From Roseiarcus sp036513315 (GTDB lineage Bacteria; Pseudomonadota; Alphaproteobacteria; Rhizobiales; Beijerinckiaceae): a stretch of 64,000 nucleotides of DNA. Position 1 is the stretch's first letter. Each line of letters begins with the position of its first letter. A program made the position numbers and the translations under genes. Location: assembly GCA_036513315.1 (NCBI GenBank), contig DATBZF010000056.1:1-64000 (forward strand), written 5' to 3'. Of the stretch, positions 34,857-42,665 are shown in pieces. A model generated the notes under the pieces. That model saw nothing but the letters and a program-made list of their open reading frames with translations, made no database searches and was not told the origin of the DNA.

Positions 34857-35312
34857 TCAGCGGCGATCCCTGCGGATCACAAACTTCAGGCCTGACCAGA
34901 AAGCGTCGATCGCCGCCACTTTGACATCGACGAGGTCGAGCTTGAGCGCGGCGGCGCGCACGAAGCTTTCGCTGACGTCGCAAACAATGCCCGAAGTCTT
35001 TTTCGGCCAGGATATCCAGATCATGCCATCGCGTTTGATCGCCGATTGCAAAACGCCAAGCCCCGCTTCGATCTCATCGGCTCTCATGGCGAAAACATGG
35101 ATCACGTCATAGGCGGCGGCGCGACCCGGAAACTCCGCCCAACGAGCTGCCGATGTGACAGAAGAAAAACCGATCGCTGCAACAACGGCCTCAAGATGAT
35201 TCGGCAGCGCGATGAACCCCGCCGCCATGCCCGGCTTGTAGCCGAGCTTTTCCGATAGCGGCCTGGTGGAATAGCCCGCTTCCGGAGCCGCCTTTGCCAA
35301 TGCAGCGCTCAA
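34857..35312 (-). CDS. DUF3052 family protein
   Basis: 151 residues. The family is recognised from GYSTRPLSEKLGYKPGMAAGFIALPNHLEAVVA and the C-terminal ISWPKKTSGIVCDVSESFVRAAALKLDLVDVKVAAIDAFWSGLKFVIRR. Its function is unknown. The probable start is a TTG that overlaps the sdhA stop (TTGA), so it is translationally coupled to sdhA and is the first of the genes separating sdhA from sdhB. Confidence 0.88.
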   Translation of the reverse strand: MSAALAKAAPEAGYSTRPLSEKLGYKPGMAAGFIALPNHLEAVVAAIGFSSVTSAARWAEFPGRAAAYDVIHVFAMRADEIEAGLGVLQSAIKRDGMIWISWPKKTSGIVCDVSESFVRAAALKLDLVDVKVAAIDAFWSGLKFVIRRDRR

Positions 35313-37144
35313 TACACCCGCGCCTTCGGCTCGATATAGGCGATGTCATTGCTCATCGTATAAGTATGTACCGGCCGGTAGTCGATGGTCACGTTCTGCT
35401 TGTCGGAATCGATCCAGGCGAGCGTGTGCTTCATCCATTCCTTGTCGTCGCGATTGGGATAGTCTTCCCGCGCATGCGCGCCCCGGCTCTCCAGCCGATT
35501 GACCGCGCTGTCCATCGTCACTACCGCCTGGGCGATCAGATTATCATATTCCATCGTCTCGATCAGATCGGAATTCCAGATCAAGGAACGGTCGGTCACC
35601 TGAACGTCGGCGCCGGCGCGCCAGACTTCGTGGATCAGCTTCGTGCCTTCGCCGAGCACTTCGCCGGTGCGGAACACCGCGCAATTATTCTGCATCGTGC
35701 GCTGCATCCGCCCGCGCAATTCGGCAGTCGGGGTGCCGCCCTTGGCGTTGCGGAAACGGTCGAGCCGTGATAGCGAAAAATCAGCCGAATCCTTCGGCAG
35801 CTCGGCATGTTTCTCATTTGGCTCGATCAGTTCGGCGGCGCGCATCGCGGCGGCGCGGCCGAACACGACGAGATCGATCAGCGAATTCGAGCCGAGCCGA
35901 TTCGCGCCATGCACCGAGACGCAGGCCGCTTCGCCGAGCGCCATCAGGCCGGGCACGATCGTGTCGGGATCGCCGCCGACTTTGGTGAGAACCTCGCCGT
36001 GATAATTGGTTGGAATGCCGCCCATATTATAATGGACGGTCGGCAGCACCGGGATCGGCTCCTTGGTGACGTCGACGCCAGCGAAAATGCGGGCGCTTTC
36101 CGAAATGCCGGGCAGCCTTTCGTGCAGGATTTTCGGATCGAGATGATCGAGATGGAGGAAGATATGGTCCTTCAGCTTGCCGACGCCGCGGCCCTCGCGA
36201 ATCTCCATCGTCATCGAGCGGCTGACGACATCGCGCGAGGCGAGGTCCTTGGCTGACGGCGCATAACGCTCCATGAAGCGCTCGCCCTCGGAATTGGTGA
36301 GATAGCCGCCTTCGCCGCGCGAGCCCTCGGTGATCAGGCAACCGGCGCCGTAAATGCCGGTGGGATGGAACTGCACGAATTCCATATCCTGCAACGGCAG
36401 GCCGGCGCGCAGCGCCATCGCATTGCCGTCGCCGGTGCAGGTATGCGCCGATGTCGCCGAGAAATAAGCGCGGCCGTAGCCGCCCGTCGCCAGAACGGTG
36501 AGATGGGCGCGGAAGCGATGAATGGTGCCATCGTCCATCTTGAGGCAGACGAGGCCGCGCACGCGGCCCTCATTGTCGCGGATCAGGTCGATGGCGAAAT
36601 ATTCGATGAAGAATTCGCAGCGCGCCTTCAGCGCCTGACCATAGAGCGTGTGCAGGATCGCGTGGCCGGTACGGTCGGCGGCCGCGCAGGTGCGCTGCGC
36701 GATGCCTTTGCCGTAATCGGTGGTCATGCCGCCGAACGGGCGCTGATAGATCTTGCCTTCCGGCGTGCGCGAGAACGGCACGCCCCAATGATCGAGTTCA
36801 TAGACGGCGGCCGGCGCATGACGGCAAAGATATTCGATCGCGTCCTGATCGCCGAGCCAGTCGGAGCCCTTGACCGTATCGTACATATGCCAGCGCCAGT
36901 CGTCGGCGCCCATATTGCCGAGCGAGGCCGATATGCCGCCCTGGGCCGCCACCGTGTGCGAGCGGGTCGGGAACACTTTCGAGATGCAGGCGGTGCGCAA
37001 GCCCGCCTGCGCGCAGCCGACGCTGGCGCGCAGGCCCGCGCCGCCCGCGCCGACGACGACGACGTCGAAACTATGATCGGTGATCGGATAGGCTTTTTGC
37101 CCGAGGGCGGGCGCGTTAGCGCCATTGGTGCCGTTCGTCGCCAT
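35309..37144 (-). CDS. sdhA: Succinate dehydrogenase flavoprotein subunit
   Basis: 611 residues, full length. FAD is bound through VVVVGAGGAGLRASVG and covalently through the histidine in TRSHTVAAQGGISASLGN. The active-site region includes HPTGIYGAGCLITEGSRGEGG, and GANRLGSNSLIDLVVFGRAAA is near the FAD end. It oxidises succinate to fumarate. The start follows sdhD by 41 bases. An in-frame start four codons upstream is possible. The stop is coupled to the DUF3052 gene rather than to sdhB. Confidence 0.97.
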   Translation of the reverse strand: MATNGTNGANAPALGQKAYPITDHSFDVVVVGAGGAGLRASVGCAQAGLRTACISKVFPTRSHTVAAQGGISASLGNMGADDWRWHMYDTVKGSDWLGDQDAIEYLCRHAPAAVYELDHWGVPFSRTPEGKIYQRPFGGMTTDYGKGIAQRTCAAADRTGHAILHTLYGQALKARCEFFIEYFAIDLIRDNEGRVRGLVCLKMDDGTIHRFRAHLTVLATGGYGRAYFSATSAHTCTGDGNAMALRAGLPLQDMEFVQFHPTGIYGAGCLITEGSRGEGGYLTNSEGERFMERYAPSAKDLASRDVVSRSMTMEIREGRGVGKLKDHIFLHLDHLDPKILHERLPGISESARIFAGVDVTKEPIPVLPTVHYNMGGIPTNYHGEVLTKVGGDPDTIVPGLMALGEAACVSVHGANRLGSNSLIDLVVFGRAAAMRAAELIEPNEKHAELPKDSADFSLSRLDRFRNAKGGTPTAELRGRMQRTMQNNCAVFRTGEVLGEGTKLIHEVWRAGADVQVTDRSLIWNSDLIETMEYDNLIAQAVVTMDSAVNRLESRGAHAREDYPNRDDKEWMKHTLAWIDSDKQNVTIDYRPVHTYTMSNDIAYIEPKARVY

Positions 37145-37185
37145 GGATTCAATCAACCTTTGCTGGCGAATTCATATGGGAAGCC

Positions 37186-37575
37186 TCAGACGAAGCCGAT
37201 GCGCAAAACCGCGTAGACGCAGGCGAGCGCCAATGCGGCGGCGAAAAACAGATTGGCCATCAGCGCCCATTCGCGCGCATGGCCATGGATATAGTCGGCG
37301 ATGATCGAGCGCATGCCGATCTGCATGTGATAAATGCCGACCAGCAGGAACAGCATGACGAGAATCGCCGGAATGGGATGGCCGAGTTCGGAGCGAACGG
37401 CGTTATAATCCTTCGAGAGCAGCGAGAGGACCAGCCAGACGAAGGCGATCGTCAGCGGGATCAGCGCCACCGACGTCAGCCGCATCCGCCAATCGTCGCG
37501 CATGCCCGACCGCGCCGACCCGAGATAGCGCACTCGCCCCAGGGGCGTGCGCAGCGAGTGAGGATCGTTGGCCAT
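37186..37575 (-). CDS. sdhD: Succinate dehydrogenase membrane anchor subunit
   Basis: 129 residues with three membrane helices. The N-terminal SLRTPLGRVRYLGSARSG and the second-helix motif HMQIGMRSIIADYIHGHAREW are typical of alphaproteobacterial SdhD, the latter lying by the heme and quinone site. It anchors SdhAB together with SdhC. The ATG at 37575 follows sdhC by 14 bases. The much longer open frame upstream overlaps sdhC in another frame and is spurious. Confidence 0.93.
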   Translation of the reverse strand: MANDPHSLRTPLGRVRYLGSARSGMRDDWRMRLTSVALIPLTIAFVWLVLSLLSKDYNAVRSELGHPIPAILVMLFLLVGIYHMQIGMRSIIADYIHGHAREWALMANLFFAAALALACVYAVLRIGFV

Positions 37576-37589
37576 CGGCGGCGGGCTCC

Positions 37590-37991
37590 CTAGAGTATCG
37601 CGAGCGCGAGCGCCCAGACGATGATCGTCAAGGCGAGGCTGCCGATCAGCGTTCCCGTCGCCAGCCAGTCCCGCGCGGGGGCGTCCCAGCCATAGCCGGC
37701 GTCCCAGATGAAATGCCTGACGCCGCCGAGCATGTGATGAAACAAAGCCCAGGTGAAGCCGAACAGGATGAGCCGGCCGATAATCGAATTGAGGAAACCG
37801 GAGGCGACGCCGAACGCCGCCGCATCCATCGAAGTCGCCAGCAGGAACCAGGCGAGCAGCAGCACGCCGACATAGAGCGCGCCGCCGGTGATGCGATGCA
37901 TGATCGACATCGCCATCGTCATCGTCGGACGATAGATGGTCAGATGCGGCGACAACGGGCGAGCGGGCCGCGTGGCTTCTGTGGACGCCAT
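37590..37991 (-). CDS. sdhC: Succinate dehydrogenase cytochrome b556 subunit
   Basis: 133 residues, three membrane helices. RPLSPHLTIYRPTMTMAMSIMHRITGGALYVG is the SdhC signature with the quinone-site SPHL-IY and HRxTG. The heme-ligand histidine lies in LFHHMLGGVRHFIWDAG. It is the first gene of the sdhC-sdhD-sdhA operon. A 90-base spacer separates it from the kinase gene upstream on the same strand. Confidence 0.94.
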   Translation of the reverse strand: MASTEATRPARPLSPHLTIYRPTMTMAMSIMHRITGGALYVGVLLLAWFLLATSMDAAAFGVASGFLNSIIGRLILFGFTWALFHHMLGGVRHFIWDAGYGWDAPARDWLATGTLIGSLALTIIVWALALAIL

Positions 37992-38081
37992 AATCTATGC
38001 TTTCGTTTTTGCGAAATCCGCGCATTCCCCTATCGGAATCGCGCCTGGTCCGCAACAATCCGTCGACAACAGCGCGCCCGC

Positions 38082-39017
38082 TCAGGCTTTGGCGAGAAAA
38101 GCCAGAACTTCGGCGCGAGTCGGCGGGTCCGCGCCTCTGCGCGTACATGTAATGGCTGAGGCCGCCACCGAAAAGGCTAGCCATTTCTCGAGGTCGGCGG
38201 CGGTCGGCGCGCGCGCCCCCGCGCCCAGCGCGCCATCGGCGTCCATCGCGGCGATCAGCGCCGACATGAAGCTATCGCCGGCGCCGACCGTGTCGATGAC
38301 TTCGACGATCGGCGAGGGCGCGACGAACCGCTCGCCCTGGAGATAGGCGACAGCGCCCTTTTCGCCGCGCGTCATCACGCAAAAATGTGGGCCGGCGAGC
38401 GCCCAGGCGGCGATCGAGGCTTCAGGGTCGCGATTGGGATAGAGCCAGGCAAGGTCTTCCTCGCTCGCCTTGATGAAACTGGCGAGCGCGGCCTCGCGTT
38501 CGACGATCGGCGTCACTGCTTCGCGATCCGGCGTCACCATCGGGCGAATGTTGGGGTCGAAACTGATGGTGGCGAAGCTGCGCGCGCTGGCCAGGGTCTC
38601 CGCGGTGCTCGGGCCATGCACGTGGTCGACCGCGCAAAACGAGCCGACATGCAGGTGGCGCGCGCCGGCCGGCCAGATTTTTGGAAACGGCCACACCTCA
38701 TCGTAGGCGGTGGCGTCGAGATAAAACGAATAGCGCGCGCCGCTCTGCGCGGTGCCGGCCATGACGAATGCGAGCGGCGACGGTTTGGCGTCGCGCGCGA
38801 CGAAGCTGAGATCGACGCCCGCCGCGACCAGCGCCGCGGCGAGGCTCTCGCCATTGGGATCTTTCGAAAGGCGGGAGACGAAGGCGGTCGGCGATCCCAG
38901 CCGGCCAAGGCCGATCGCCACATTATAGGGCGATCCGCCAAGGACGGCGTCATAGCCGTTTTTTCTGCCGGCGTCGGGGATGAGATCGATAAGCGCTTCG
39001 CCCGATATCAGGATCAT
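38082..39017 (-). CDS. PfkB-family sugar kinase (fructokinase-like)
   Basis: 311 residues. The two PfkB signatures are present: GGSPYNVAIGLGRLGSPTAFVSRLSKDPNGE near the N-terminus and VIDTVGAGDSFMSALIAAM near the C-terminus, with the catalytic aspartate in DTVGAGDS. Fructokinases and 2-keto-3-deoxygluconate kinases share this pattern. Beside a sugar-acid locus, either role is possible. It follows the dehydrogenase gene after 33 bases, probably in one transcript, and precedes sdhC. Confidence 0.86.
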   Translation of the reverse strand: MILISGEALIDLIPDAGRKNGYDAVLGGSPYNVAIGLGRLGSPTAFVSRLSKDPNGESLAAALVAAGVDLSFVARDAKPSPLAFVMAGTAQSGARYSFYLDATAYDEVWPFPKIWPAGARHLHVGSFCAVDHVHGPSTAETLASARSFATISFDPNIRPMVTPDREAVTPIVEREAALASFIKASEEDLAWLYPNRDPEASIAAWALAGPHFCVMTRGEKGAVAYLQGERFVAPSPIVEVIDTVGAGDSFMSALIAAMDADGALGAGARAPTAADLEKWLAFSVAASAITCTRRGADPPTRAEVLAFLAKA

Positions 39018-39050
39018 GGACTGCCCCCGGCGCTGGCGTGCCCCCCAGCC

Positions 39051-40490
39051 TCACGCCAGCGTATAGGCGGTCTTCACGATTGTATAGAACTCGACGGCGT
39101 AGCGGCCCTGTTCGCGCGAGCCGAAGCTTGAGCCTTTGCGACCGCCAAACGGCACGTGATAATCGACGCCGGCGGTCGGCACATTGACCATCGCCATGCC
39201 GGCTTCGACATTGCGCTTGAAATGACTCGCATATTTCAGGCTGGTCGTGCAGATGCCGGCGCACAGGCCGAATTCCGTGTCATTGGCGATCGCCAAAGCG
39301 TGGTCGTAGTCATTGGCGGGGATCATCGCCGTCACTGGCCCGAAGATTTCCTCGCGGGCGACGCGCATCTTATTGTCGACGTCGGTGAACAGAGCCGGAT
39401 TCATATAAAAGCCGGGCGTCGCGCGTTCGACCCGTTCGCCGCCAACCAGGAGCTTGGCGCCTTCATCGGCGCCGATGCGCAAATAGGAAAGATCCTGGTC
39501 GAGCTGGCTCTGGTCGACCACCGGTCCGATATGCGTGCCCGCCTTCAAGGCGTCATCGACCACGAGGCCCTTCATGCGCTCGGCCATCGCCTCGGCGAAA
39601 CGCGCGTAAATGCCCTTGGTGACGATCAGTCGCGAGGAGGCGGTGCAGCGCTGGCCGGTCGAGAAAAACGCGCCATTGACCGCGCATTCCACGGCGTTCT
39701 TGAGATCGGCGTCGTCGAGCACGATCAGCGGATTCTTGCCGCCCATCTCAAGCTGGAACTTGCGCATGCGCTCGGCGCAGGCGGCGGCGACCTTGCGGCC
39801 GGTGGCGACCGAACCGGTGAAGGTGATGGCGTCGATGCCCTTGTGCTCGAGCATGGTCTGGCCGACCACCGAGCCGCGGCCCATCACCAGGTTGAACACG
39901 CCCTTGGGCGCGCCCGCGCGGACAATGATCTCGGCCAAGGCATGGGCCGAGCCCGGCACCAGATCGGCCGGTTTGAACAATACGCAATTGCCGAAGGCCA
40001 AAGCCGGCGCGATTTTCCAGGCGGGAATGGCGATCGGGAAATTCCATGGCGCGATGATGCCGATCACGCCGACCGCTTCGCGGGTCAGTTCGACATCGAT
40101 ATTGGGCCGCACGCTGGCGAGTTTCTCGCCGGGGACACGCAAGGCTTCGCCGGCAAAGAAATCAAAAATCTGTCCGGCGCGCGTCGCTTCGCCGATCGCC
40201 TCAGGCAGCGATTTGCCCTCCTCGCGGGCCAGCAGCTTGCCGAGTTCCTCGCGCCGCGCCAGGATTTCAGTGGAGGCGCGCAGCAGAATGTCGTGCCGCT
40301 CCTGCGGACTGGTGCGCGACCAGGCGGGAAAAGCGGCTTTGGCCGCGGCGATCGCCGTCTCGACCTGGGCGGCGCTCGCATGGGCGTAAAGGCCGACGAC
40401 GTCATTGGTGTTGGAAGGATTGACGTTGCGCGAGACCGCGTCGCCCTCGACCCATTCGCCAGCGATGTAATTCTTGTTGAGCGCGCTCAT
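39051..40490 (-). CDS. 2-oxoglutarate semialdehyde (2,5-dioxovalerate) dehydrogenase-like aldehyde dehydrogenase
   Basis: 479 residues of the NAD(P) aldehyde dehydrogenase superfamily. The catalytic cysteine lies in FFSTGQRCTASSR and the general base in LEMGGKNPLIVL. WNFPIAIPAWKIAPALAFGNCVLFKPA and the C-terminal FGGRKGSSFGSREQG complete the fold. Sequence style and neighbours (two FAH-fold enzymes and a UxaA dehydratase) suggest oxidation of 2-oxoglutarate semialdehyde to 2-oxoglutarate, the last step of non-phosphorylative pentose or sugar-acid catabolism. Succinate semialdehyde or another aldehyde remains possible. A candidate GntR operator lies 40 bases upstream. Confidence 0.88.
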   Translation of the reverse strand: MSALNKNYIAGEWVEGDAVSRNVNPSNTNDVVGLYAHASAAQVETAIAAAKAAFPAWSRTSPQERHDILLRASTEILARREELGKLLAREEGKSLPEAIGEATRAGQIFDFFAGEALRVPGEKLASVRPNIDVELTREAVGVIGIIAPWNFPIAIPAWKIAPALAFGNCVLFKPADLVPGSAHALAEIIVRAGAPKGVFNLVMGRGSVVGQTMLEHKGIDAITFTGSVATGRKVAAACAERMRKFQLEMGGKNPLIVLDDADLKNAVECAVNGAFFSTGQRCTASSRLIVTKGIYARFAEAMAERMKGLVVDDALKAGTHIGPVVDQSQLDQDLSYLRIGADEGAKLLVGGERVERATPGFYMNPALFTDVDNKMRVAREEIFGPVTAMIPANDYDHALAIANDTEFGLCAGICTTSLKYASHFKRNVEAGMAMVNVPTAGVDYHVPFGGRKGSSFGSREQGRYAVEFYTIVKTAYTLA

Positions 40491-40529
40491 TTCATCTCCC
40501 CGATCGTTCCCCGCCAGCCAAACAGCTAT

Positions 40530-40543
40530 TTGTCATACGATAA
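40530..40543. promoter_or_regulatory. Candidate GntR (FCD-type) operator
   Basis: TTGTCATACGATAA is an imperfect 14-bp palindrome (two mismatched pairs), the size and shape of operators of FadR/FCD GntR regulators. It lies 40 bases before the aldehyde dehydrogenase start and downstream of the FAH-type dehydratase gene. The likely ligand is the GntR protein encoded at 41969. Confidence 0.5.
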
Positions 40544-40560
40544 GTGAGCCCGCCAGCGCC

Positions 40561-41745
40561 TCAAATCAAGCCTCGCCTGGCGAGATTGCGCATGAGATGG
40601 CCGGCGCCGAATGTCCATGGCGGACAATCCTGGCAATGGCGCATGCGATTGGTCAAGCGGCCGAGCTTTCCGGCGGCGACGGTGACGATATCGCCCGGTT
40701 TGTGGGTGAAGCCCTTGCCGGGCGCATCGCGGTCGGCGACGGGCGCGAACATCGTGCCGAGGAACAGAACCGCGCCGTCGGGATATTGATGGCTGGCGCC
40801 GATCATCTGCGTGACGAGGTCGGCCGGATCGCGGCTGATCTTGGCGATCGACGAGCCGCCCTCGAGCCGGTAGCCGTCTTCGCCTTCGACGACGAGGTCG
40901 ACCTGCATCGCGCGCACGTCGTCGAGCGAGAAACTGGCGTCGAACAGGCGCAGCAGCGGCCCGATCGCGCAGCTCGCATTCTGGTCCTTGGCCTTGCCGA
41001 GCAGCAGCGCCGAGCGCCCCTCCACATCCCGCAGGTTGACGTCATTGCCGAGCGTCGCGCCGACGATGCGCCCAGCCGAATTGACGGCGAGCACCACTTC
41101 CGGCTCCGGATTGTTCCAGACCGAGCCTTTGTGATAGCCGGCGTCCGCCCCATGGCCGATGGCCGCCATCGGCTGGCTCTTGGTGAAAATCTCGGCGTCC
41201 GGGCCGATGCCGACTTCCAGATATTGCGACCATGCGCCTTGCGCGATCAGCGCGTCTTTTAGACGCATCGCGGCGGGGGAGCCGGGCTTCAGCTTGGAAA
41301 GGTCGTCGCCGATCAGGCTGGTCATCTCCTCGCGGATTCTCGCCGCCGCGTTACGGTCGCCGCGCGCGCGCTCTTCGATCACGCGCTCCAGCATCGATGT
41401 CGCAAAAGTGACGCCTGCGGCCTTGATCGCCTGCAGATCGATGGGGGCGAGCAACCACGGCCGCGCTGGATCGCGCCGCGCTTGCGGCGTATTGGCGAGG
41501 ACTTCGAGCAACGAGGCGAAGCGCTCCCCTTTGGCGGCGCGCAAGGACGCTGGCGGATCGGCCTGTTCGCAGAGGTCGCGGATGGTGGGAAAATCGCCGG
41601 TCACGTCGACAAGCCCGTCCGGCGTCGCGGCGACCACCGAAGGCCCGCCGAGTTCCGGTCGCCACACGCGGCCGACCAGGGCGCCCGCATAGCCATCGAC
41701 CGGCAGGGTCGCCGTTTCTGTGAGATTCAATTCCTGTTGCGGCAT
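40561..41745 (-). CDS. FAH-family enzyme, XylX-like 2-keto-3-deoxy-sugar-acid dehydratase
   Basis: 394 residues of the fumarylacetoacetate hydrolase fold. Metal-binding and active-site blocks are visible in SVWNNPEPEVVLAVNSAG, IVGATLGNDVNLRDVEGRS and LFLGTMFAPVADRD. The length and layout, with an N-terminal arm before the FAH domain, resemble 2-keto-3-deoxy-xylonate dehydratase (Caulobacter XylX) rather than true fumarylacetoacetase. Next to a semialdehyde dehydrogenase this makes dehydration of a 2-keto-3-deoxy acid the best guess. The sugar is not determined. Its leader carries four tandem repeats. GGGAG precedes the ATG. Confidence 0.8.
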   Translation of the reverse strand: MPQQELNLTETATLPVDGYAGALVGRVWRPELGGPSVVAATPDGLVDVTGDFPTIRDLCEQADPPASLRAAKGERFASLLEVLANTPQARRDPARPWLLAPIDLQAIKAAGVTFATSMLERVIEERARGDRNAAARIREEMTSLIGDDLSKLKPGSPAAMRLKDALIAQGAWSQYLEVGIGPDAEIFTKSQPMAAIGHGADAGYHKGSVWNNPEPEVVLAVNSAGRIVGATLGNDVNLRDVEGRSALLLGKAKDQNASCAIGPLLRLFDASFSLDDVRAMQVDLVVEGEDGYRLEGGSSIAKISRDPADLVTQMIGASHQYPDGAVLFLGTMFAPVADRDAPGKGFTHKPGDIVTVAAGKLGRLTNRMRHCQDCPPWTFGAGHLMRNLARRGLI

Positions 41746-41763
41746 GGTCGCTCCCGGCTGGTT

Positions 41764-41868
41764 CGATACGGCGGAGCCGCGTCTTGAAGGCGATACGGCG
41801 GAGGCGTGTCTTGAAGGCGAAACGGCGGAGCCGTCTTGAAGGCGAAACGGCGGAGCCTGTCTTGAAGG
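41764..41868. repeat. Four tandem 25-27-bp repeats in the leader of the FAH-type gene
   Basis: Units are 41764-41790, 41791-41817, 41818-41842 and 41843-41868, each of the form CGAWACGGCGGAGSC...TCTTGAAGG with lengths 27, 27, 25 and 26. Two units contain the small palindrome CGGCGGAGCCG. They end 19 bases before the start codon, so they lie in the leader or promoter. Confidence 0.9.
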
Positions 41869-41968
41869 ATTGACGCTGGCCCGCCATCTGATTAGCGTCT
41901 AACATGCTAGCTGGGAAGTCATTTGCGCAGCGCGCGCACGCGGCGGCCGACGCGCGAGGTCACTGGAG

Positions 41969-42646
41969 ATGAGCGAGACGGAGGCGCGACGCAGCTCGAA
42001 AGCCGATCACGTCTATCGCGATCTTAAGGAATCTATCCTTTCCGGCGCTCTCGAGCCAGGGGGCGCCATCGACAAGCTGGCGTTGTGCGAGCGGCTTGGC
42101 GTTTCGCGTTTTCCGGTTTCCTCGGCCATCTCACGACTTGCCTATGAACGGCTGGTGACGATAGAGCCGCAGCACGGCTCGTTCGTCGCCAAGATCTCGA
42201 TCGACGACGTGCGCGAACGCCTGTTGGTGCGGCGGGCGCTGGAATCGGAGGTCGCGGCGCAGGCGGCCGAGCGCATGCCGCGCGAAGGCGTCGAGGAACT
42301 GGAGCGAAATCTGCGCTACCAGCAGGCGGCCGTCGATGGACGCGACGTCGCCGGATTCTACGCACTGGATGTGGACTTCCACCGTCTGTTGCCCTCGCTG
42401 CTGGCGCTCGGCCATTGCGGCGAGATTCTCGACGGTCTGCGTTCGCACCTCGAGCGCGTCCGGCGCCTTTTGCTGTCGCCAGCCGGCCGCATGCCCAAGA
42501 CCCTTTCCGAACATAGCATGATCGCCAAAGCGGTGATGCGCGGCGACGCCGACGGCGCCCGCGCGGCGATGCATTATCATCTGCAGCAGACGACCGACCT
42601 GTTCGAGACTTTCGCCAGGGAACGCTCGAACCTGTTCTCCAAATAA
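41969..42646 (+). CDS. GntR-family transcriptional regulator, FCD type
   Basis: 225 residues. The N-terminal winged helix spans about 10-75 (ADHVYRDLKESILSGALEPGG, LCERLGVSRFPVSSAISRL). The C-terminal FCD ligand domain begins near VRERLLVRRALESEVAAQAAER and includes the histidine-bearing FYALDVDFHRLLPSLLALG, where a metal-bound sugar acid would sit. It diverges from the FAH gene and precedes the UxaA-type dehydratase by 19 bases, so it most likely controls both arms of the sugar-acid locus in response to a pathway acid. Confidence 0.9.
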   Translation: MSETEARRSSKADHVYRDLKESILSGALEPGGAIDKLALCERLGVSRFPVSSAISRLAYERLVTIEPQHGSFVAKISIDDVRERLLVRRALESEVAAQAAERMPREGVEELERNLRYQQAAVDGRDVAGFYALDVDFHRLLPSLLALGHCGEILDGLRSHLERVRRLLLSPAGRMPKTLSEHSMIAKAVMRGDADGARAAMHYHLQQTTDLFETFARERSNLFSK

Positions 42647-42665
42647 CCCCCCTCGGAATCAAACA

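Noticed and set aside
41764..41868. Tandem repeats read as a CRISPR array
   Set aside because: Units are directly adjacent with no unique spacers, and no cas gene is present.
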